NCBI GenBank assembly: GCA_025738555.1
Contig: JAOVFP010000019.1
Coordinates: 992,001 to 1,056,000, forward strand
DNA length: 64,000 nt
Direction: 5' to 3'
Origin: Cyathus striatus
Lineage: Eukaryota; Basidiomycota; Agaricomycetes; Agaricales; Nidulariaceae
A program made the position numbers and the translations under genes. The number at the start of each line of letters is the position of its first letter. The first letter of the stretch is position 1. The notes under the pieces are model-generated. The model was not told where the DNA came from. It ran no database searches and was given only the letters and a program-made list of their open reading frames with translations. This document shows positions 10,898 to 21,804 of this stretch, piece by piece.

Positions 10898-13800
10898 TTA
10901 AATAGATAGCCCAATAGCAATGCGTACATGAATATAGGGCTTCAAGGCCAAAACTCCATCAGTCCATTTGCGCTTGATCGCGGGGTAGATCTGAATCTTG
11001 TTTGAGATTACACGAACTCTCTCATCTAATAAATCCTTCCAGAGACTGACACCGAACTCTTCAAATCGGTCGAATACGCTTGGTATGTCTGCCCGTTGCC
11101 TATAAGGGTGGACTGCGAATAAAATACACCCTTGTTTGTCAATTACTTCAAAAATGTGTCGAATTATGGCTGGAATTAGCTGCTCAGAATCGGGATCTTT
11201 ATAGAATATTATGCTATTTCTCGATGTGTTATGCTTTGATGATAGCTGGCGTCCGTTGACTATATATCGATCATATTCGGTGACTCTAGTATCGTCCGCG
11301 AAGCCGGCTGCTTGTAACACTTCCAAATTGAGCTTAATATCTTTCCTGCTGGTAGGCTGACATGTATCGTCCACCAACAATCGCATATCGTGAATCAATG
11401 TCCCAGACTGAACATCAGGAAAACACTCTTGCACGATTTCACTACTCCATTTGATAATTTCGGGACATCCTGGGCGTTGTAAGAATACACGCAGCTCCAA
11501 CGCAGCACAGAAAGCGTTCAACATTGATGCTTCCAGCTCTCCTAAAGATCCATCAGTGCAGGTAATACGAAGTAGCCAATAAAACTCACCAAATTTAAAG
11601 TTGATATTTATTTTTTGTAAATTGCCGATTAACTGCTCAAATGGGAACATCCACCAACCATGAATTGGTCCGAACAATGACAGGTATGTCGCCAGGTGGA
11701 TAGCATTGTGATGAATGGGATGAAGGTCGACATCAGGCCTCAGTTCTCGAATTGAACGAAGATAGGCTAATATGAACTTCTTGAACTCCATGTCATGAAG
11801 TCCGGGTTGAACTCGGTGTGATGTAGCGTAACGAATAGCAATGGCGAGAAGCAGCATGCTTTCAACCACTTTTTGTTTCCTTCCATCTATTTCCGAGTTT
11901 TTACTTTCTCCACCACCCCACATTTTCGCCAATGAAACAGTCAGGTCGTAGTCAATGCAGGTCCGCCATTGATCGGCTTTCAATTTCCCATGAGACGGTG
12001 AACCAAAGTTTACTGGGGGACCTGCTTGCCAGCTCGGTCGGATCATATGCAAAATATCTTCTTGTATCTCCTTTAAATCATCGTGTTCGAGAAGAGGAGT
12101 TCTAGAGAATTCCTCTTCAGGGCTTGTTCCTTCAGTATCTATCTCGATATTGGCAAAATCATGGATGATTGTATGTGCACGTTCTATCGAGTGGGGATCA
12201 TCATTATGCTCCCTGGGTCCTGAGATTTCAAGCTTTCATCTAATTAATTAATGGTGAACTATTAAAAAGAGAAATGACTTACCAGTACGTTAACATATTG
12301 CTGCTTCTTAACCCTTCGACCAACTCGTCTCACCTTTTCTGAGACATTGAAGTGTCAACAAAGTGATTGCAACATGGGAATAGACAATCTGCGTAGTCCT
12401 GAAGATGTTGGCTGGGACGACATTACTTCTAACTCTTTCTGAACTGACTTGGCCATGGGTTCATTCGTTTCCGGAGTTTCATTATGTTCCTGATTCTCTT
12501 CCCAATTCATACCAAGGATTACACGAAAATGATGTTTGACCAGACCTAGATATAAGTTGTGCATTCCATCGACAACTGCGTACTTTGTCGGATCCCAGTA
12601 TTCCAGACAGAGAAGCTCTGACCATCGAACTCCATTTTTTTTGAAAAGATTATTCCTTTGAGTTTTAGTGGAAGCATCTCGCCAGTCGGCCGCGGCTTTA
12701 AAGTGCCCCTCATATGTAACTGGCGTCCAGCTGGTGGAGGAGCAGTCGATGTTATTAATATCTGGCTTCCAGAGATGACACAGAGAACAAAAAATTGTCA
12801 CAGAATGCGACGCACAACCTGTAAGTTTACGAGAGCCAGGTAGATCACAAACTGCAGGAACAATAGCCTCACAACCACAAATCCCATTAGGATGTTCGTA
12901 TGTGCGGCTATACCAAGTACCCTGATGATAGCTCTTGTGAAGGACGTCTACTAATGGAGCTAAGTAAGGATTTAGGCCATCTAATGATGGCTGACACGGC
13001 CCTGGTATCAACCCAGCGAGATAGATGTTCTCTGAACGGTACTGCAAACTTGGGGGTAAGCTAAGACATACAAGAGCCAACGATCCTACTGACGCCGATT
13101 TTCCTGCCGCTTTGTTGTGATAAGGGTTAAAAGCATCATAGCTTATACTCCAGAGAGTACGTAGTTCTTCGTTTGAGTCAATGAATACTTTACCGTCAGC
13201 ACCAACAAACTGATGAATTGCTACTGCTTGATTGATATCTCGAATCCCATCAACAGATATTGTGCGCCTAGTGTGATCAATCAATTGCTCTATTTCAGGG
13301 CGCAAGTACAGTGCTCCCGCAAAAGCCGTAAAGTCCTGCATTACATATGGCCGCGAAGGAACTGCGATGGTTATACCATTCCGAACAGCATGCTTTGTTA
13401 AGCGCACTCCGCACAGTTTCGCACCGGTAGAGCGTTTGAAGGTACAGCGAAAAGGGTATGCACCCTTTTCATCTGGGGGATAAATAGATGCGCAGGCTTG
13501 ACAAGTAGCGAATATAGTTGTTTTGGGATCCAAGTTGAACTTTTTTCTCGCGGTTCACAAGTCGTCAGGTATCGATTCGAGCATGGATTTCTGATCAGCT
13601 GAGAGAACTGAACCGAGTAAAAGCTTGACCATACAGAGGATAAAGTTGCAAGTAGGCCTGGCAGTATTCGCAAAAACATTGACAGCGACAGTAAGGAAGA
13701 GGGAGGCTGCAATGATTGGATGGCCGAGGCGCAAGGGATGGTCAAAGTGACTACCTATGACAATCAAGTTACTAATCGCACTCTCAATAACATCGAAGTT

Positions 13801-14395
13801 ACTCACTAGTATCATAGTATTTCCCATAAGAAACGCCCAGATTGCTCCAACGTCGAATGTGCGCATGGATGTCCACCAATAGATTCTCTGCTCGTTCCTG
13901 TATCGAACGTTTGAATGAAGTATTTGCATTGTCACCTGAAGTGGGAATGAGATGAAGCCTAGCTATAAGGTCTCATAGCCAGGTTTCTTGGTTCACGAGA
14001 AATGCATGTGCATCACTTCTTGCGAGGAACCTGGCGCCCTCTTTTTGCGAGGCTGGATTCCATGTTCCATCTTCTAGCCACTCAAAATACACAGCACGGA
14101 TGCTATCACAAGAACTTTCAAGATTCCTATCATACTCGAATAAATTTCGGAACATCATTTGCGCGTCCATTTCATATGATGGAGGTGGGGCAAGAAACGG
14201 TGGAGAGTCTTGGGTAGGCAAGGAACAGACATCCTGGAGAGTGATGGAAAATACTTGATCTTCAAGGTCTTGAAGATCGGCTTCAGCCTTGGTTTCTTCC
14301 TTGTGTGCAAGATATTGCGCTTCTGTCATTGTTACCCCGTTACACCGACTGCAATAGCAAACAGTAAGTTTCTTTTCCTTATTAGGACGTGGCAT
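10898..14395 (-). pseudogene. Tnp2-type (CACTA/EnSpm-like) transposase, nonsense-broken
   Basis: This matches the fungal Tnp2 family by architecture. It starts with MPRPNKEKK and a CYCSRC zinc-ribbon-like N-terminus. A CQACASIY...C...CG metal-binding segment follows. The core contains YDAFNPYHNK, LAGLIPGPCQPSLDG and YAVVDGMHNLYLGLVKHHFR, and the C-terminal region has GKLKADQWRTCI and GPIHGWWMFPFEQLIGN. One intron of about 64 bases (about 13937-14000) splices in frame. Two stops are read where family members continue. TGA at 13555-13557 precedes TARKKFNLDPKTT, and another TGA at about 12360 precedes HFNVSEKVRR; both look like CGA (Arg) to TGA. The joint near 12240-12300 also does not stay in frame cleanly. 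Such proteins cut and paste DNA; this copy should be inactive. I could not find matching CACTA ends around it. Confidence 0.85.
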
Positions 14396-14693
14396 TCTTG
14401 AAAAGGCTGTCAGGAAGGAGTGCACTAATCTATGGTAGTGAAAACACTTACTAGACACTGAGCTGTTGATGTGGGCAGAGTGGAGAGCGTCGGTGAAGCT
14501 TTATAGTTACTATAATATAATAACTGCAGGATACAGAATAAAGACAGGTCCTAATAGATGACATCGCGGCTGAACCGATTTACTCGGACAAACATGGTCG
14601 CTTATAAAACAAGGCGTCGTTATGGTAGGCATTACAAGGCATGTATGATTTAACGCACTACTTAAGAATGAGTCCAAGGTTGACGTTCCAACA

Positions 14694-15259
14694 ATGAGTT
14701 CCCTAAATTTGCACTCTCTAAGTTTACGTCGATCTTTTGAAAGAGAAATTTTACCGAAACCACACCACATCCTTACGCTACACAAAGAATGGCCACTTGA
14801 AATACTGGGAAAAACATCTAATGTTGCAGGGAGTGCACGGACTCTTAAGGGATCGTCTCTGATCCCTAAACCACGTGGTGAACTGGGCTGGCCAAGCAGA
14901 GGGGGGTATTCATTGCAGACTTCTCTACACTGGGAGAAAGATGAGTATACAAGGGTACAGGTAATAGGCCTTTTGTATTCACCTAAAATATCATAATTAC
15001 TTATCTATAAAGCAGAAGTTTGTGAAGATATGTATTTCTGAAAACATGAAGAAGGGTCAGCCATTTAGTGCACAACCGAAAGAGAAAATTGACCTTGTTG
15101 TGGAATTGGTGAGCACACACATTTTTTTCACAAATTTACTAACGTCTAAATGTGTAGATGAATCAAGAGTTCCCAATACTACTAGACTATGAAAAAAACT
15201 GGGCAGCTATCGACTTTATTCGTGCAAGTATGAAAAATTGCTCGCGAGAACGGAAGTAG
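14694..15259 (+). CDS. small conserved agaricomycete protein, intact
   Basis: Three exons (14694-14960, 15016-15108, 15158-15259) join in phase 0 and give 153 residues from ATG to TAG. The segments RGELGWPSRGGYSLQTSLHW, DEYTRVQ, PFSAQPKEKIDLVVELM and FPILLDYEKNWAAIDFIRAS resemble a family that I recall as repeated in agaricomycete genomes and without assigned function. There is no signal peptide or membrane segment. It is divergent from the Tnp2 relic and, unlike its neighbours, has no stop codons, so it may still be expressed. Recognition is by family memory, not a search. Confidence 0.6.
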
Positions 15260-15299
15260 CAGTATTTGATGTATATACAATATAACCTGTATGAAAGTG

Positions 15300-15525
15300 G
15301 TATATACAAATAATAGTCTTTGTGGTCTGAGGCGACATATTACATATGTACAGTAAACAAGAAAAGAAGTAAAAATGAAATCAAAGTATATACAAACAAT
15401 AGTCATTGTGGTCCGAGGCAAAATATTACATATTTACAATATACGAGAGCAGTATGTGGGGTCCGAGGCGACATATTACATATGTACAATAAACAAGAAA
15501 AGAAGTAAAAATGAAATCGTGTATG
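15300..15525. repeat. AT-rich tandem repeat after the small gene
   Basis: Two and a half copies of a unit of about 75-88 bases. Each holds GGTCCGAGGCGACATATTAC and then an AACAAGAAAAGAAG-type block. It lies between the 3' ends of two converging genes. Confidence 0.7.
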
Positions 15526-15619
15526 CAATTGTGCTTAATATATATGACTTCGTGTATACATACATATCATATTAGCTTCTTTGTATCACTTCAGCAACAC
15601 GGTCTGCATTTATCACTCT

Positions 15620-18109
15620 TCAGCAACTAATACATAGTATAAGGAAAGCTTTACAAACTGTGTCAGGTAGTTCCCATGGAGGCTGAGGATCCAATACAAT
15701 CTTTTGGCCTTTAGTAAGAGCCTTATACCAAGTTTGATCGTAATAGTTCGATGGAAGTCCTTTGACACATTGTTGGTCTTTCCTGGTCTTTTTTCCGGCC
15801 TTCGTTCCGGATGTAGATGCACCATGTTCCCTGAAGCAATGAACGTTACTGCCTCCCTTACAAAGGCCAGTACCGTAAGTTTCTACGTTCCTGAATAAAT
15901 CAGAAATACTATCATTTCGCCAAGCTTTCACCCTTCGCCGAACTACTTTCTGCCATGTAGTTGTACCTTCGACTTCCGTTTCATCCGAGCTCATCCCATC
16001 GACTCCCAGTATCTCATGAATGTGTTTGACCTCCTTCCATAGTTCATTGTCCTCTTCTTTATTAGACAGGCGAGCCTTGATAACTTTTCCTCGGCGTTTC
16101 CATGTCTGCATAAGAATCTCAGCAGTGCAAAGTTGGATAACAAACATAATGGAACACATACCCCTTCCCTATGAGTGAAACATCAGTTTCTTACTTTCTC
16201 TGCAACCCCACTTAGCTTAATTCTCTCTTTCTTTAAATGTGGTGTTTCATCGGAGTCCTCAGATGGCGGCTGTAAGGCCCGATATGCCGTAACACTACGT
16301 CCTAATCTACTCTTGATCTTAACTGCTAGGGCTTCCATCTTCATATCATCCTCAGTAATGAGGATATTATCCCGTGTACTTTGATTGTTAAGCAGTGCTT
16401 GGTAGTCCAAAGCAAGGAGCCAGATCATCTCTGTGTTCCAATCGGATGATAAAGGAGACATCCAATCAAGCGTTGGGGATGCAACATCTGGTACTGCTCT
16501 GCAATCCTCAAACTCTTCGAGAAGTGCTTCGGATGGAGGACTGCGAAAATTTTTAGCATCTTTATACCACAGCCTCTTCGCAGCAAGGTAATTTCGTAGG
16601 TGTTCCTTTGTGAGAATCATTAGAAAGTTCAGTCCTGTAATTGAAAGGTCAAACTTATGTTGAACCGTAATTCATCTGTGGTCTTTTTGGAGCGCTTCCT
16701 AGGAGATCGTACCGCTAAATCGTTGCTTTCATCCGCAGCGTCCATACCATCATCCTCAGATGAACTTGGGCCATTAATCGGGCTAGGGCTCGTATTAGCT
16801 CCCGGGAGCGCATTTAGTAAACCTGTGAGGGATTGGACAAGCTGGTCATTGTAACGTTGAAGTTCTGGTCCAAGAGAAGTGGTGACATGCCGCGATAGAA
16901 ATGTTATCTAAAAAGTTGAGATAAGGCACGGTATACAAGTATGTAGATACTTACTTCCTCTATGGAATAGCGCTGTGGAAAAACGGTTGGCTGAAAATTC
17001 GAAGGTATTGTTGGTTGCTGGTGGTCAGGCGAGGAATTGGCTGGTGGAGGTTGGGCTTGCTGCTGGTGGTTGGGTGAGGGAATAGCTGATGGATTGGCTT
17101 GAGCTTGCTGGTGGCTGGGCAGGGGATTGGGTGAAGGATCATTGGGTGAGGGGATTACGGGCGGCTGGTGTAGTAGTAAACTTGGATCAATTTCCATACC
17201 TGAGAGCGGATCTTGGTGGGATGATGCCATGCCATCAATTTCCATATGAAAATGGAGAGGGTGCATAGGAGCAGGGACATCGGGAGGTGAACTCGAACCA
17301 GGGTTACCGGGCGCTGGCACGGGAATGTTAGATGACAGGACTGCAGAGGCTTGCGGTTCGGTTGTGGTGGATGGTGACCCATATGGTGTAAGATGATGGC
17401 CGTTCACAGAACTGGGTCGAGCAACAGCCAACGAAGGCGGAGGGGGTAAGGGCCCGGGCAGTATAATCGATGCTGCTGCGCTAGCCTGCAGTGTAGGGGA
17501 TGGTTCTGCTAGACTGGAGTTCTACACAAATAAATTTAGATAAAAGGGCGAGCAACGCGGTTACTTACTAGTGTAGCACGATAGAGCCCAGAAACCCTCT
17601 CCTCCATTTCAGGTGCCTGGCAGGAAGGGATACTCGGAGGTAAAGGTGGAGGTGGAGGAACAACATTACCAGAAAGTTGAGGGGGCAAGGATTTGGTTTG
17701 CACCGGTGGCACAGTCGGGGATGGTCCCATTAGACTGGGGACCTACACAATGAGATTAGGGGGGTGGGAGGGGGGGTGGTTAGGTTACATACTAGTGTAT
17801 CACGATGGAGCCCGGAAACCCTATCCACCACTCCAGATACCTGGCTATCTTCTGCGTCTGGGTGCCAGGTAGCAAACGGATTCTCAGTTACTGGTACTGG
17901 TTCATATTCATCAGGCCTTCGTTCAACCCTAACGTGGGCGTATCGTGTAACTGCCTAGAAAGAAGGTGTAAGTTCATAGTATTATTTCATTGTACAACTT
18001 TACACACTGGCTCATTGATGAGAGATTGAGACCAGTTATGGTTCAGCCTTTTAGGAATGGGGTAGTAAGGATGACCAGGTTCGACAGGAGGGTGTTGGTT
18101 GTTCGACAT
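15620..18109 (-). CDS. proline-rich agaricomycete repeat-family protein (GMSSDE motif)
   Basis: Exons on the minus strand are 18109-18008, 17954-17793, 17742-17569, 17521-16955, from 16907, to 16195, and 16105-15620. The N-terminus is MSNNQHPPVEPGHPYYPIPK. The middle is Pro/Ser/Gln-rich and disordered, with a basic nuclear-signal-like RSPRKRSKK. The C-terminal part carries LGVDGMSSDETEVEG and VKGLPSNYYDQTWYK, hallmarks of a family that I recall as expanded in agaricomycetes, sometimes next to transposons; function unknown. Exons 2, 3 and the start of exon 4 look like copies of each other (VSGLHRDTL, VSGLYRATL, each followed by an S-L-x-x-PSPT segment). The junction near 16640 does not keep frame with a normal intron, so either I mis-set it or the gene has a frameshift. 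Confidence 0.6.
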
Positions 18110-18294
18110 CGTGGAGTGCACGTCGTTTGCTGTCAATGAATAGGGATTAAATATTGAGCTAATCCGTCCCCATAAACATTAGTGCAACCTAAACAATACA
18201 GATATCTGGGGTAAAAAACGAACAAGGAGAGAATGTACACTATAACTATAGATGTCTTTGTAAATCTAACTATTGTCTACTAGTAATGAATAGG

Positions 18295-18720
18295 GTAGTC
18301 CTAGGTAACTGTACTAATTGTTGAGTGGGGAGTGAGCGGGGACACTTCACTGCGTTATCATTACCACTATTAATTAGGGCCTTATGTGATTATTCTACTG
18401 TCTGTTTTGTATATTAACTACTATCAGCTACTGCTACAGCTACTATGAGGTATTGTTACTGCTACTATGAGGTACGACTACAAGAGCACATGGGTGTAAG
18501 TGAGAGAGAGGGACGCGGCGTTGCGATCAGTATGGCTGTTTCGAAAGCATTTAGGGCAGGTCAGCTGACCTGCCCTAAACGCTTTCGAAACGGTTGTATT
18601 GTACCCACAACCACTACACTCTTTCTTCCATACTCTCATGATCTTCGTATGTACTGTAGCTAGTATAGGAATAGATTTAGGTCTTTTAGATAGATAATAG
18701 GACTTTTAGATAGATAATAC
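18295..18720. repeat. direct repeat block A (with palindrome)
   Basis: This shares with block B (19110-19500) the order GGTAGTCCTAGGTAAC, a GAGTGGGGAG-GAGCGGG stretch, a TACTATGAGGTAC stretch, GTGAGAGAGAG, the palindrome, and a CTTTCTTCC...CTCTCATG stretch. The polypyrimidine and CTCTCATG part resembles the region just before the Spt5-like gene at 21.7 kb. The blocks may therefore be orphan promoter and leader segments of an expanded gene family (inference). Confidence 0.7.
18538..18591. repeat. 54-bp near-perfect palindrome, copy A
   Basis: Arms of 27 bases meet with no spacer at 18564/18565 (core GGTCAGCTGACC). The single mismatch is AGCATTT on the left against the complement of AAACGCT on the right, a C-to-T type change at a CpG. 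Such a sequence can fold into a hairpin or bind a dimeric protein. Confidence 0.9.
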
Positions 18721-18721
18721 T

Positions 18722-19053
18722 AAGCAAGCAACGAAAGAAAGGATGCACCGGACGACGGTCTAATCCGAATGGAGGGAACAATGAGCCCTGTGTTATTGTC
18801 AATGTCAACAACAGCGCCAAAATGTGGAAAGCAAGCAACGAAAGAAAGGACATACTGGACAATGGTCTAATCCGAATGGAGGGAACATTGGGCCCTGTGT
18901 TATTGTCAACGTTAACATCAACGACAGCGCCAAAATGTGGAAAGCAAGCAAAAAAAGAAAGGACGTACCAGACGATGGTCTAATCCAAATGGAGGGGGAA
19001 ATGGGCCCTGTGCTATTGTCAACGTCAATGACAACGACAACGCCAAAATGTGG
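18722..19053. repeat. three tandem copies of a 106-113 bp unit
   Basis: Units lie at 18722-18827, 18828-18940 and 18941-19053. Each begins with AAGCAAGCAA, contains GTCTAATCCGAATGGAGGG and ends in CGCCAAAATGTGG. A fourth, diverged single unit follows block B at about 19491-19588. No coding role is seen. Confidence 0.85.
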
Positions 19054-19109
19054 AATGCTCACTAGATAAGTCATTTTGATGTGATCCTTGGCACGCCAAC
19101 TAATATCGG

Positions 19110-19500
19110 TATGGTAGTCCTAGGTAACGGTATGAGTGGGGAGCGAGCGGGAACACTGTTGTACATTTTGCTAGGACCACTACTATTACTTAGGTTCGTA
19201 CATGATTATTCTATGTACAACATACTGTTACTAACTATTATACTACAGGTACTATGAGGTACATGGGTGCAAGTGAGAGAGAGAGGGGCGCGGCATTGCG
19301 ATCAGTTGGCCATTTCGAAAGCGTTTAGGGCAGGTCAGCTGACCTGCCCTAAACGCTTTCGAAACGGCCGTATTGCACCCACACTTACTACTCCCTTTCT
19401 TCCTAACTCTCATGTTCTTTGTAGATACTGTAGTTACTATAGTATTGTATTTAGGTGCTTTTACGACATTTAGATAGATAATAATTAGAAAACAACGAAA
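19110..19500. repeat. direct repeat block B (with palindrome)
   Basis: This is the second copy of block A, about 80 percent similar by eye, again followed by the AACGAAAGAAAGG unit. It ends about 350 bases before the ATG of the second WD40 gene. Confidence 0.7.
19308..19369. repeat. perfect 52-bp palindrome within a 62-bp imperfect one, copy B
   Basis: The inner arms 19313-19338 and 19339-19364 are exact complements with no spacer (arm end GCGTTTAGGGCAGGTCAG). Four further pairs (GGCC/GGCC) extend it outward past one mismatch. Copy A retains the same arms. Confidence 0.92.
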
Positions 19501-19763
19501 GAAAGGCATACTTGACAATGAACTAATCTTAATGGGGACCGGAGGGAACAATTGGGCATTTGACAGCTTCAAAATATGGATTGTTCACTGGTTGGTTGTT
19601 TTTCTGTCATCCTTGAAATGCTAACTAAATCTTGCGATAATAGGTTGCGACTCCCTATTCAACAGGTAAGTCTGCTGTCACTGTCGAAAAATATTACAAT
19701 TAACTGCATCTAGCGACGTGTTTTCTTAGTTTTCCTACAATAATAGTACTGGCATCTATCTCC

Positions 19764-19770
19764 TATAAAA
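19764..19770 (+). promoter_or_regulatory. TATA-like box of WD40 gene copy 2
   Basis: CTATAAAATG lies about 80 bases before the ATG at 19845. A pyrimidine-rich leader (ACTCCCTTCGTACTC) follows, the usual arrangement for fungal promoters. It is assigned by position only. Confidence 0.4.
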
Positions 19771-19844
19771 TGTACATGTACTCTTATCGTGAACTCTATA
19801 CTCCCTTCGTACTCTTCATTCAGTAACCAATCTCAATAGCATCA

Positions 19845-21469
19845 ATGTCCATTCAAGCTGATATTCCTAAGGTGTGTAGTGTTGCTTTCGCTTTCATGTC
19901 CCAGAACCAACAGATTAATGGAATAATACTTAGTTCAAGACTACTCAAACACTGAGTTACCATATGAAGCCCATAAATGTTTTGAAGCTAAGCCCGGATG
20001 TGTCAAAGCTTCTAAGTGGAGGTAAGTACTTACATGGATTTATAGACTTGCCACTCACTGTACTAGCGGATGACAGAATGGTGGTTATTTGGGATACCAT
20101 GAGCGGGATCAGTCTCGAAAAAGTTAACTTGGTATTTCATGGACCTGTGTCTTCGGCCGTCTGGATGCCTAGTTCAGATGGTGTTACATGTTCCAACTTC
20201 GCAGTTGGATCTTCGGATGGTTCCATAATGGTATATCACCATGAAAGTAGCAAGGTATTTCGCTTAACGTATATATTATTTGCTTATTTATTCTTTTTCA
20301 TTTCCAGTACATATGTAAGAGTGTTACAGAGGCACATGAAAATCGTGTAGAGGATTTAGCATTTGATCAGTATGGTCAGTGTCTTGCCAGTATTGGTGAC
20401 GGCCATTTGCTGGTATGGACAGTCAACCACAAAGGTACGCGTTGTCAAACGTGACGTCTCAGGAATTCACAGAGGACACAGGTGACATTGATGAGTATGC
20501 TGGAACTCCGGCACCAGACTTTAAGCATAGATTTTGTAGCGTCGCTTTTCACGACGACGGAAAACAGATCTTATATTCCGTTTTGGAAACGCATGAAATG
20601 TGAGTAATAGCTCTTGTAATAACTGTTGCGATTACAATAGTCATGCTATGACTGATCTCTTGTGATAGCATTAACTATCAAGTTAATCCTTGGACTCACC
20701 AATGGAGTCATCGCTTAAGGTCTCGAATGTAGGTATTTACCTTGTGTGCTAAGTTTCTTACCTACCACTTACCTGTACCAGTGGTCATGCAGTCGTGTCT
20801 GGAAAAGAGATGCATGTTTCCAACCTGTTCAATGGAGTCGACACATACGCTCTCCCACCTTCCCAGCCGTTAAAGACCTACAAGCATCCAATTTCCCGCA
20901 ATTACCCCATGCATCTCGCATGTGGTCGACAAGGCTCCCTCATAATTGTCGGTAGTGATGACGGGTTTCCACGTGTGTTTTCGCGTTTCAGGAATATGCA
21001 GATGTCTTTGCCACACGAAAGAAATATTCTAACGCAGATTGTCGACGTAAGTATATTTCGTTTAGAATTGAGACAGGAGCTAATACGGTCTCTTTAAGTG
21101 TGCCGCGATCGGTTCGATATGCATAATAGCCACAGGATCGTCAGAAGCTGATAATCGTGAAACACACTATCCAATTAAGCTATGGAACTCAACTTCTGCT
21201 GTAAGCCTTCTATCTTGCTGCTCGTATTTATTGTTAATTGTAATTTCATCTACAAGCATAACACATCGAAGGGCATCTCCACTCCAGAGAAAGTCCGGAA
21301 TACTGAATCATTGACCTATATGCAGACATTATCTATTATATTAATTGTTCTATGTTTTCAGGTACTATTATCAAGCGAGATGGTTGGAGAGTGGGTTCAG
21401 ATGCACGTGGCTTCAGTGTCGTTGGAGAAATGGAATTTAGATTTCAGTTTTCGCAACTATGCGCTTTAA
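19845..21469 (+). CDS. WD40-repeat protein with C-terminal membrane helix (copy 2)
   Basis: Exon 1 is 19845-19871 (MSIQADIPK), exon 2 is 19934-20021 and exon 3 starts at 20067. Later exons continue in frame through consensus splice sites. Blades read LKLSPDVSKLLSG, DDRMVVIWDTMSG, FAVGSSDGSIMVYHH, VEDLAFDQYGQCLASIGDG, FCSVAFHDDGKQILYS, GHAVVSGKEMHVSNLFNGVD, LIIVGSDDGFPRVF and ETHYPIKLWN. The last exon adds a hydrophobic stretch (TLSIILIVLCFQVLL) and a short polar tail to TAA at 21467. It is colinear with copy 1 at 6624-8497, but the sequences are well diverged, so the duplication is old. The membrane helix suggests a tethered propeller; its role is unknown. No internal stops are seen. Confidence 0.75.
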
Positions 21470-21535
21470 ATAACAACTACGCGCCTTAAATAATGATATC
21501 GGACTATACACATATAAACTACGCGCCTTAAACAA
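21459..21535. repeat. three copies of an AACTACGCGCCTTAAA motif
   Basis: Copies near 21457, 21477 and 21517 (the first has AACTATGCGCTTTAAA) overlap and follow the stop codon of the WD40 gene. The first copy encodes its last residues. The 3' end seems to have been triplicated. Confidence 0.55.
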
Positions 21536-21604
21536 TTATATTAAACTATGGCTGGTCTCGATTCGTATGTTGGACAATACAAGAGTGCATTGCTTTGAAT
21601 ATGA

Positions 21605-21690
21605 GGGCGTGGAGAATGAAGCGGGGAACGAGCGGGGAGCGTGTGGAGATGTCACGTGCCTGAAGAGCCTGCCCTAAATGTTTTCATATC
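21605..21690. repeat. degenerate third copy of the palindrome-bearing block
   Basis: A GCGGGGA-ACGAGCGGGGAG stretch and then CCTGCCCTAAATGTTTTC (one arm of the palindrome with two C-to-T type changes) are followed by a TTTCCTTTGTACTCTCAT leader. Order and spacing match blocks A and B. It lies about 120 bases before the ATG of the Spt5-like gene, which suggests that the block is a promoter module. Confidence 0.5.
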
Positions 21691-21804
21691 CAATAAATAG
21701 AAAGCGGGTGTTGCGGGTTCTTTCCTTTGTACTCTCATTACCTCGACACAACATAGATATAGTTGAAGTAGATATAGTAGCTACCGTAGATACTTTAGCA
21801 TACA

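Noticed and set aside
18445..18663. Openings sharing VSKAFRAGQLTCPKRFRNG on both strands
   Set aside because: The shared peptide is just the palindrome read in either direction.
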